Program-made: the position numbers and the translations under genes
The notes under the pieces: generated by a model
The model's input: only the letters and a program-made list of their open reading frames with translations
What the model was told of the DNA's origin: nothing
The model's database searches: none
In this document: positions 55,858-64,000 of the stretch, in pieces
Numbering within the stretch: position 1 is the stretch's first letter
How the letters are laid out: the number at the start of each line of letters is the position of its first letter
NCBI GenBank assembly: GCA_037176725.1
Contig: JAZBRS010000013.1
Span: forward strand, 8,125,001 to 8,189,000
DNA: 64,000 nucleotides
Reading direction: 5' to 3'
Origin: Posidonia oceanica
Taxonomy: Eukaryota > Streptophyta > Magnoliopsida > Alismatales > Posidoniaceae

Positions 55858-58800
55858 CTAAGGAGCACTCTCTCCCTCACCCTCGGGAGCTGAAGCAGGA
55901 GCCGGAGAAGGAGCGATAGGAGGACGAGGTGACTACCAAACAGAAACGCCCGACGGAGCCCTGGAGACGGACTGAGAGTGGTGGCTACCTGACCGGTGGC
56001 TCGGTACAGGAGGAACGGGCACCCCGAGCCTGGCACCAGCTGTAAAGGCAAACCTCTGGTAATGCCCAAGCTCAAGCTCAAGCTGGGAGATAACCCCCGT
56101 CGTGCCTTGAGAAGAGAAGCAATCACAATGTCAGATACAAGCAAGGACAAAGAAGACGTAAAGAAGCGCTGAATTAAATCATACCATTTGAGATTGGGCA
56201 ATCTTGATGTCCCTGTCAGCAACCTGCTGCTCCAGCTCTTGGATCTGAGCACTGCTGGCAGCAACTATCCCCTCCAACTCCTCCAACCTCCCGACAGAGC
56301 TGGCAACTATGAAGTCACCAGCCCGCTCCCTCAGCTCGCTCTCTAAATAAGCAACCTACAAGCAATGGTGTCAGAACCAAGGGAATTTCAAAAGCAGAAA
56401 TAAAATAAAGGCATGTTTACCTTCTCTTGGAGATGGGAGATCTCCTCTGAACAGTCTGGAGGAGGAGCACTACTCGTCGAAGGCTGAAAAGAAAGATTCA
56501 AGTCAGTTACAATTCATAGCCATACTATAAAAGCTACATGTCAAGATACCTAAGAGGCAGAGGCACGTAGGTGCTCAATCTCTTCGATCAAAGCATAGAG
56601 CTGCTGAGTCAAGTAGCACTCCTGCTGAGCCCGCTCATCTGCCGCCTTGAGCTACGAAAGAAAGAAAGCAAGTCAGCCAAATTGAATTAACAGTCTACAG
56701 AGAGGAAATTCAGGAGCTCACCGCTATCTCCAGCTGGGCTCGGTAAGACTGAGCCTCCCCCAGCAGAGCCGCACGGGACACCACCGCCTCCCCGGGATCT
56801 GTGTCTCCCAAAGGAAGGTTCCCACGCCTGAGGAAGTGGGACCGGTAGAAGATCATCAAAGAAGAAAACTCCCAGTCTATCCACTCGGCCCACATCGCCT
56901 CGTCCTCCTCTGTGGCATCTGTCGGAGTAGGAGAACCACGACGGGCCCAGTCCAAGAGCTGTGGACCGTAGACGTCCACCCAATGACGAGCACGGCTGCC
57001 CCCACCGTGTGTCTCTCACCAAACTCGGTGAGGAGGTGGTAGAGGCTGAATCTGCTGGTGCCCCAGCTGTCGTAGCGCCCTACCAATCTGCTGGAAGTGA
57101 TAGTGGTTCCAGCAGTGGATGCATACGTCCCGGTCGAAAATGGCCCGATCACGGGCAATCTCAAGGACGTCCGCATGCTCTCCCTCTGCATATGGACGCC
57201 AAATTACCTGAAGGGAGCAATACATGTCAGCAAGTAGCATAAATGAATAAACAGAAGCCAAAAAATCAAAAGAAGCAAGTTACCTGAGCCAGAACAAGGA
57301 GCTCGAAAAGCAAACGACTGACATAGCGGTTGTCATCTGCAGGCTCGAGGGCCTGCTCAGCATCGGCCCAGAACAGTCCCCAAGGAAAGGGGACGCCGGT
57401 AGGAGGAACCGAAGGAGGGGAAGGTCGTAGAAAGGCGAAGTGGTCCTACGTCCACATCTGCATGCAAAACGAGGAAGCCTTTAGCAAGAACATAATATCC
57501 AGTGCAAGCTTAAATATGCAGATTTTACCTGAAGGAATAGCAGGTTCCCGCCTAGCTGGCAAGAACTGCCATCAGTAAAGTGGAAGAGGGTGGAGTACAG
57601 GTGCGCCAAGCTGGCCGCACCCCAGGCATACTCACCCACGCGCTCCAAGTCCGGCAGGAGAGGAAGGAACAAACCGACAACTTCGTGGAGGAGTGCGAAA
57701 AGAGCACCTCCCCGAACAGCACTAGGAGGAAGGCTCGCAGCTACTGGTCGACCTCCATGCTTGGTCTGGCTACTGTCTCTACCAACTCACTAACACGGCA
57801 AATCACGGAAGTTATCACCACAAGCTTCTCCCCGCTCATGGCTAACTAACGTCCAACAAACTCTTGTGCCAAGGCTGAGTAACCCGAGTGCACCCGCCCC
57901 GTTACTGGTCGACCTGTGACCCAGAGACCGGTTAGCCGCACCATGTCCTCAAGGGAGAGGACAAACTCGCCCGCCCTCATAACGATCGAGCACGTGCGGA
58001 AGTTCCACCGCTCTACGATAGCCTCGAAGAACATCGGACAGAGGAGAAAGTCCGGGATGGACAAGAAATGCCCAAATCCCATCTGATCTAGACGCTCCTG
58101 CTGGAAAGTAGCTAACAAGGCGTAGGACCGGCGGACCTGACCCCAGTAGCAAAGGGTCACAGCTGGTGCTCGACTCTACAAACAATCGAGAGAATCATCA
58201 GTCAAGATGAAATAACTGAATAAAATGAAGGAAAAATGAAAAGATGTCTACCTGCCCCCTCGAAGCTAGTGTGGCAGTGGCGTACTCCGATCGAAACGCG
58301 TCCCTACGGTCTCGATGCCTGCACCTTGTCCCGAGGGATTTGCTCCTACCAGTAGTCCGGGGGATCCCTTGCATCGCCCTCTGCCTCCCGTCGAACAAAG
58401 TTGACCATGTTCCGCCACTAGCCGTCGTCCTCATCAAATTGTGCGAGGAAGGGGTCGACCGGCCTCGCCTCTGGCACCTCCACGGGCCCCGCCTCGTCCA
58501 GGCCAACCTCGGGCCTCGTCTCCGAGACCGTCTCTTCTGAATCCTCGTAACTAAAAGAACTGCTGGAACCAGAGTCCGCCGCCACCGTCGTCTCTACGGC
58601 CTCCCCGGAACCAGAGTCCGCCTCCACGGCATCCCCACTAGCCGTCGCCTCCGCCTCCACGGCGTCGCCACCAGCCGCCACCTCGGCCTCCATGGTATCA
58701 CCACTGGCAGCCCCCGTCCTCGCTCCTACAGCCACGGCATCACCACTGGTCGTCGCCTCAGCCCCTGCAGCGTCACCGCCGGCCTCTGCCACCTCCACGA

Positions 58801-59069
58801 CAGTCCGGCCGACCTCCATGGCCTCCCCAGGCGCTGTCTCAGCTTCAGCCACCCTGGCCACCACTCCCACAGCTAGAGAACCAGCCCCCACTGGCGCAGC
58901 CCCGCCTACCATGGCCCTGCCGACGGCCTCCGCAGCCCTCGCTGCCATCTCCCCCGCAGCTGGGCCAGCAGCCAGCGTCTCCGACGAAGGCTCGCCGAAG
59001 GGTGAAGGCCCCGTCCGAGCGAGCTCGTTTCACCGTCTGGGTGTAGAAGTGGGAGATCCTCTTCTCCAT
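55858..59069 (-). pseudogene. PMD2-B: plant-mobile-domain gene of element B, full length but broken
   Basis: Exon 1 is 59069-58252 (ATG at 59069, MEKRISHFYTQ). The following exons are 58175-57529, 57457-57284 and 57207-56722, then short coiled-coil exons down to the TAG at 55860-55858. Exon 1 codes a long Ala/Gly/Glu/Val-rich repeat (GDAVEAEA-type) not alike in C. Breaks: a frame change near 59000, TAG before WRNMVNF, TAG in exon 1 (TGG in A), a 1-base deletion and a TAG (CAG in A, near 57850) in exon 2, TAG at the start of exon 3 (TGG in C), and TGA at 57018 (CGA in A). The domain order is as in A and C. Confidence 0.75.
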
Positions 59070-59177
59070 CGGAGTAACCTCACCGGAATGAGAAGGAAGA
59101 TTGCCGGAGAACTCACAGTCGCCAGAGAAGAAGAAGAGAAGAGGAGGAAGTTGATCACCCGTGGCGTAGGACGAGGG

Positions 59178-59184
59178 TTTTATA
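59178..59184 (-). promoter_or_regulatory. TATA box of PMD2-B
   Basis: TATAAAA on the minus strand, about 110 bases upstream of the PMD2-B ATG and directly downstream of palindrome cluster 13. Confidence 0.6.
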
Positions 59185-59186
59185 CC

Positions 59187-59345
59187 ATTCAACGTTATCC
59201 GCGTATATTGACGCGTCCAACACATCGGGAAGAAGAAATGTTATACGCGCCATATGGCCCGTCCAACGTTTTGAGAGTTAAAATGTTATCTGCTGGTTTT
59301 CCAGTGTACAACATTGGCCTCTCTAGTTTCAGCGTACAACACTTT
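59187..59345. repeat. Palindrome cluster 13 (abuts PMD2-B TATA box)
   Basis: CAACGTTATCCGCG, GCGTCCAACAC, GTTATACGCGC, CGTCCAACG and GTACAACATTGG, all within 160 bp. Confidence 0.75.
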
Positions 59346-59514
59346 AAGTTTAGGGAAGTGTTCTGAATTCTGATGCTTTCATTCAACTCATACAAATTCA
59401 TTTAAGAGAGACGAAATAAATTTTATTGATGATAAACGATACATTTCTGACTACATTTTCTGTCTTTTTGAGGAAATTCAATGAACAATTTAGGCCGCAC
59501 GCCCTCGTACCAAG

Positions 59515-59860
59515 TGTAGATACCCCGTTTTGGCACTCCCTTCATGTTAGGATAGTCTCTTGCATTAGGTCGCTTTTAGAAGCCCTCCACCCATTTCTGA
59601 ATCTCACTTGAGCCAAATGTTCCTCTCAAGTCCAAAATGCTATACCTTTCTAAGCCCCAACTGTTGGCAACCTGAGTGTTCTTCACGTCCTGACCAAATT
59701 TGGAAGTTAAACTGATTAAGGGTGTTGTCCGCTGGCTTCTCAGCGTACAACGTTGGCCGCTGGCTTTCCAACGTCCAACGTGGCAACCCAGTCAGCCAAA
59801 GCTTTCCTTATTTGGCCTAATCCAAAAATTATGTTTTTGCCTTCATTATTGACATTCTTA
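59515..59860 (+). repeat. 5' LTR (U3 part) of element D, short or internally deleted
   Basis: The first 80-100 bases match C's LTR start (TGTAGATACCC, then TTTTGGCACTCCC), and a palindrome cluster follows. No TATA box, R/U5 end or primer-binding site like C's is seen before the leader match begins near 59895. Confidence 0.5.
59723..59782. repeat. Palindrome cluster 14 (D LTR)
   Basis: GTTGTCCGC, GCGTACAACGTTGGCCGC and CAACGTCCAACG. Confidence 0.8.
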
Positions 59861-60057
59861 GTTTAGTTTTAGTTTCTTATTTTCTAGTATGTTTTAAAGA
59901 AGCGACGAAATTCCTCGTAGTATTTTGAGGCATCGTGATTTTTTCCGTTTGTTTTCTTCGTGTCAATAACTGAAATCACCTCCCCCTTCTCTCTGGATTC
60001 TCAGGCGTGGGGGTGATTTGTAAAAATTACTGTTTTTTTTTGAAAAAATACTGTCAG

Positions 60058-60118
60058 TACGTTATACGCGTGATCTGACACGTCTAACATTGGACGCTGC
60101 AATATCCGCGTCTAACGA
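60058..60118. repeat. Palindrome cluster 15 (D leader)
   Basis: CGTTATACGCG, CGTCTAACATTGGACGC and GCGTCTAACG. Confidence 0.75.
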
Positions 60119-60829
60119 CTACTGAACAGAAACCCTTCTATTTTAAAATTTCTTTTAGTTTTCCTTGTTATAACTGGCCCGAAGAATTGAGGTGTGAGGT
60201 AATCGGCTCTGCCGTAGGGACCGGAAATTCAGTTTCTTTGGGTGCTTTGCAAAGAAAAACAAAAAAAAATCACATCTTTTTGTATGACTTGCATGACCCT
60301 CATTGGGAACTAAATTGCTTGTGTCATTTCTTGGGTTATATAAGTAACTATCTAGGTCCCAAGCAACTCTGTTGCAAGGGGCTTAGAAAAGGTACTTGTA
60401 TTGTCGTTGTCTTTTACTAGGGGCCCTCCTTCTTCCTTGGCCTTTTGTGAAAGATAATTAGAACCTCAAGCCTTGACTTGTATTCCTCCCTCCCCCTTTC
60501 AGTGGTTTGTTTATATCTTTTGTGTGTGGATACGTGAGTGACCCGATCAATCCCGAGTACGTTGGGCTCTACCTCTACGGGGTAGGGACCTAAGTGTATT
60601 CAGGCTCCCCCTAGCATCCTTAGGAGTTGAGGTAGGGGGTAGTACTAATCATATTCACCCATCTTGTGAGGAGCCTTAGAAAATCCAAAAAAAAAGGAAA
60701 AGCCATACCTAAGCCTTAAGGAACCTAGAGAGCTAAAGTAGGTTTAAAACACTAATCTCAAAGCGAAAACAAAAATTAAAACCTTAAATCGCTGATTGAA
60801 AGTGTTGCTGTGCAATTCTCTGAAATAGG

Positions 60830-60890
60830 ACGTTAGCCGCTGAGATTCCTGCGTATAACGTTATACGCAGTCGAATTCGCATCTAATGCA
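60830..60890. repeat. Palindrome cluster 16 (D leader, perfect palindrome)
   Basis: GACGTTAGCCGC and the perfect 18-bp palindrome GCGTATAACGTTATACGC (60851-60868). Confidence 0.85.
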
Positions 60891-61251
60891 TTCTCTGTGT
60901 GGTTGTTATATTTTAGCTCATTTGTGTGATTTGTTTGGCAGGGGAAGACATTGAAAAACCCAAAACAATGACAGTATCAGTTAGGGGCAACTTTGTTTAT
61001 TTTTACTCTTTTTTTAGGAATCTGTTTTAAAGTTCTTGTAATTTCCTTTTCTACGCACTTGTAATCCTTCAAAAAAAAAGAAAAAGAAGAAAAGCAAAAA
61101 AAGAGAAAAAGCAGAAAAAGAACAAGCCAAAAAAAAAAAAAAAAGAAAAGAAAAATCATCAAAAAAAAAATCAGAAAAGCCAAAAAAGAAGAGAGTGAAA
61201 GGCTGAGAAGAAAAGAGAAGACAGGAAAAGAGTTGGAGGAAATACAACTGG

Positions 61252-61314
61252 GGACGTTGAACGCCTGATATTTGCGTCCAACGTTATACGCCTTACACTG
61301 AGGCGTATTACGCC
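61252..61314. repeat. Palindrome cluster 17 (D leader, next to gag)
   Basis: GACGTTGAACGCC, GCGTCCAACGTTATACGCC and GGCGTATTACGCC, about 40-100 bases before the gag ATG. Confidence 0.8.
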
Positions 61315-61350
61315 CTGAAGCCAATTCCATCTCAAAAAAAAACTGCAGCA

Positions 61351-64000
61351 ATGATGAATCAAATCCATGAAGCTGATCAGCCAGAAAGAGAGAGGTCAGA
61401 CTCAGCAAGTACCTCGGGAGAGGAGCCTACAATCTACCACCTAATCACCGGAGAAGTCTTAGATCTGGACTCAATCCAGTACACAGCCATGTACCAGTTC
61501 TCAAACGAAGAGACATCAGCCCAAACGAGGCCATGTCTAAACAACCTCCAGCAGCCACCCCACCTCGGTGAAGGACAACGAAGGCCAGTTGTAGACCATA
61601 CCCCTGAAGATCTATACTAGGGACTAAATGGCAACCCACCGCCGGACACAAACCACCCAGGTCAGGGCACAGCGCTCAATGGAGCATATAACTCAAGGGC
61701 CAACCCCTTGATTCAGGAACACAACTACATGCCACATGGCGAATACAAGGAAGGAGTTTATCTGAAACATCCCCAACCACCTCTGGCAGGCAATCAGCCT
61801 CGGTCAGATCATCATTACCACCAGGCATCTCCCCTGCGATACGAGCATGTCGCACCTCAACATTTCTGCAACAGCTACCTCCATCAGCAGCAGAACCATC
61901 CGATCTTCAATTCACATGTCCCGACCCCATCAATCGGGATAACAAATTTGGATGAGATAAGAAAAATGCTCAGTGCATTAGGGGTGCATACCCAGGCTTC
62001 GGCAAACTTTGACATGAGCCGGTTCCCCCCATTTAGATTACCTCCAGGTTTCAAGTACTTGAAGACTCCCAAGTTCAATGGAACCACCAACCCACTCAGT
62101 CACCTGTTGCGGTTCCAAATGGAGTCAGCCCCCTATTTCCATGATTTGGGGCTCGTGGTACACCTGTTCTTTTACTCACTCGAGGGAGAGCCCATGGACT
62201 GGTTTCTCACTCTCTCCAAGGAAGACCTCAGTAGCTTTGATAAAATCAGAGAGAGCTTCCTCACAAAGTACCAGCACAAGATAGACTCCAAGCCAACCTT
62301 CCATGACCTAAGCAAGGAGGTCATGAAGTAAGGCGAAAGCTGGGTAACAATCGCCAATAGATGGCGGGAAATGGCGGCCAGATCAGGGCTGACCATTCCA
62401 GAGAGACAAGTCATCCAGACCCTCATTGCAAACACAACTGGACCAATGAAGAAGGGGCTAGTGAATGCCTATTGCCCCAATGTTATGGCTTTGTATGAAG
62501 TAGCGGCCTCCGTTAAAGAAAACTTGCATGAATTCATGGAGGAGCCAAAGAAAAACCGGAAAACACAGGTGGTAGAGGGAGTGACCGGAGTCGTCAACGA
62601 GATGAGCCCCGCCCCCAGGCCATTCGATCAAAGGGCTATACTGGCTTCGCAGTAACCACCATGGAGCCACCCTCCTCCTCAGCAGCAGCCAACATGGAGC
62701 CACCCTCCTCCTCAACAACAGCAAGCTTGGAGCCGCCCTCCTCAGCAGCAGTAGGCATGGAATAATCCTCCTCCTCAGCAACAGATCCGCCCAATGTAGA
62801 ATACTCCCCGGCCACAATGGACTAGGGGTAATCAAAATGGCCAGGCCAACAACCGAAATCCCCCCAACAACACTGGGAATGGGAGCGGTTATCATAATGT
62901 TCCCCCTTCATTGCCACGCAAAAAGGGAAGAAGAGACCATTACCCTCCTCTACCAGTCACGCTGGCCGACATGTTCATAGAACTAGAGGAAGCAAAAGCA
63001 CTCGAATTCCCACCAGCTAGGCCTGAATTGCCAAATTGTGACCGGAACAAATACTGCCCGTTCCATAGAATGCATGGTCACAACATCAATGACTGCTTGA
63101 CTTTCAGGGACATAGTCTATGACATGGTGGAGGCAGATGTGTTTGAATGGGATGTCCTAGTCAAAAGAGCCAAACAAAGAAAGCAGACAGGGACGTCCCA
63201 ACAGGTCTACAGCGACCCTCTCCCCAAGCATCAAGTCATGGCATTACAGGACGAGCAGCTCCCTAATCCATCAAAGGACTGGGACAGCCATGTTGAACTA
63301 GAAGAGGACTGGGATAGTCAAGCTGAATAATGGGGAATAATCTCAGATGACGACTGGGACAGTGAGGTAGACAAGGGACTAACAGTGAAGGAGCTTTTTA
63401 ACCAGTTCAACCTCATAGCAGTAGTGGGGGAGCCACAAGAAGACATAGAGGAAGAAAGCCAAGTTCAAAAAGCCAATCAGCAATTTGAACGGGAAAATAT
63501 AGTCTTTAAAGATTCAGAGCTTCCACCCCCACATAAGCAAGAGCTACCACTCGTCATCACAGTGGGCATAAATGATAATGTGCTGCAAGGAGTATTGGTT
63601 GACACTGGAGCAAGCCGAAGCCTCAGTTCTCTCTCCACACTCTGGAGCTTGGGGCTAAATGAGGGCGAGCTGGATAGGACTCCCTTTATGTGCACTGGGT
63701 TTGATCAGAAAGAGAAGTTGGCACTAGGGACCATGCTCATGGAAATCACAGTCGGTCCTTTGACCAGTATCACTTCGGTGATCATTATGAAGGAGGAAGT
63801 CCTGGAGCCACTCATCCTAGGGAGGTCTTGGCTAGCAGAGGTCGGGGCTGTAGCATCTTCAATTTATCAAATGCTAAAATTCAAATACTAAGGAGCGGTT
63901 GTTAGCATTCCAGCCAACCGACTAGGGATTCTATGCACATTCAAGATGCCAGAGCTACAGATTGCAACCCTTTGGGAAGAGGAGGAGTCACAACGTCTGC
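61351..64000 (+). pseudogene. Gag-protease of element D, one frame with seven stops
   Basis: ATG at 61351. Capsid: about 61960-62520, with FDMSRFPPFRLPPGFKYLKT and GEPMDWFLTLSKEDLSSF. Pro/Gln-rich repeats follow (62656-62800), then a knuckle-like CPFHRMHGHNINDC near 63055. The aspartic protease has VDTGAS near 63600 and LILGRSWL near 63810. The frame is constant from 61351 to the window end, but stops lie at 61618, 62329, 62653, 62752, 62797, 63328 and 63889, all TAG or TAA. No frame change was seen. The product would be capsid and protease; it is inactive here as read. Confidence 0.85.
62656..62790 (+). repeat. Pro/Gln repeat in D gag
   Basis: Four imperfect units of about 36-39 bp coding WSHPPPQQQ-type sequence between capsid and zinc knuckle, including one of the TAG stops. 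Confidence 0.8.

Larger units (their letters stand above)
54289..59514 (+). mobile_element. Element B: 3' part of a third family member (antisense PMD module)
   Basis: Contains PMD1-B (truncated) and PMD2-B with spacers collinear to A. Gag-pol and LTR of B are not present: the left is lost at the 54289 junction and the right is followed by D's LTR. It cannot be the displaced half of A, because it repeats parts still present in A. Confidence 0.75.
59895..61350 (+). other. Leader of element D
   Basis: Non-coding, with GACGAAATTCCTCGTAGT near 59900 shared with C. It contains clusters 15-17, the 24-base element near 60567-60590 that is identical in C, and an A-rich run (61069-61165) before gag. 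Confidence 0.7.
59515..64000 (+). mobile_element. Element D: family member with LTR start, leader, gag and protease, running off the window
   Basis: An LTR-type start TGTAGATACCCC at 59515, a leader matching C's, and gag and protease matching C and A. There is no polypurine tract before the LTR, so it is a 5' LTR. Pol lies beyond the window. Confidence 0.8.

Noticed and set aside
54289..59514. Element B as the displaced right half of element A
   Set aside because: B repeats the PMD1 and PMD2 segments still present in A and differs from them at many sites, so it is a separate copy.
59515..59860. This LTR as the 3' LTR of element B
   Set aside because: No polypurine tract precedes it, and it is followed by a leader and gag, so a 5' LTR of D fits better.

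Overview
This window is repetitive DNA from a flowering plant. It is built almost entirely of nested and broken Ty3/gypsy LTR retrotransposons of the Tat lineage, which is known for a second, archaeal-type RNase H after the normal one, extra ORFs between pol and the 3' LTR, and long repeat-rich 3' regions. GT-AG introns, TATA-type promoters and plant-mobile-domain (PMD) genes support a plant nuclear genome. I cannot name the species. I see no host single-copy gene, tRNA, rRNA or CRISPR array.

Layout. (1) Element A, plus strand, 1-11731: a decayed pol (1-5217), a spacer, then two PMD-type genes on the opposite strand: PMD1 (6983-8328, intact, one intron) and PMD2 (9156-11731, eight exons, broken). 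(2) Element C, minus strand, 11732-54292, is inserted in exon 1 of A's PMD2. From its 3' end to its 5' end it has a 1250-bp LTR (11732-12981), a polypurine tract, a 2.9-kb tandem-repeat region, an antisense PMD2 pseudogene (16021-19160), a 3' spacer, a scrap of pol, gag, a leader with primer-binding site, and a truncated 5' LTR (53565-54292). (3) Element O, plus strand, 19206-47639, is a complete 28.4-kb Ogre-like element inserted into C just after the PMD2 stop codon. It has a perfect 5-bp target duplication (ACTTG), LTRs of 5.9 kb, gag, protease, RT, two RNase H domains and integrase, a sense-strand PMD-superfamily ORF (DUF7745-like, 36697-37899) and a 3.8-kb 3' UTR packed with tandem repeats. 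(4) Element B, 54289-59514, is a second copy of the PMD1-PMD2 antisense module, fused to C's LTR at a 4-bp microhomology. (5) Element D, plus strand, 59515 to the window end, has an LTR start, leader, gag and protease with several stops.

Three features stand out. First, the 3' UTR tandem repeats of both element families keep short hairpins whose two arms change together between units, which points to selection or constraint on folding. Second, seventeen clusters of a palindromic motif (type GCGTCCAACGTTGGACGC or GCGTATAACGTTATACGC) are scattered through the A/B/C/D family. Several lie directly upstream of TATA boxes, both of the LTR promoter and of the antisense PMD promoters, but none was seen in element O. 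Third, the antisense PMD genes keep their introns, as expected if the retrotransposed RNA is read from the other strand.

Most coding regions of A, B, C and D carry nonsense mutations, many of them C-to-T changes at CAG or CGA codons. The open frames are PMD1 of A, and in element O the RT-RNase H-integrase frame and the DUF7745-like ORF.
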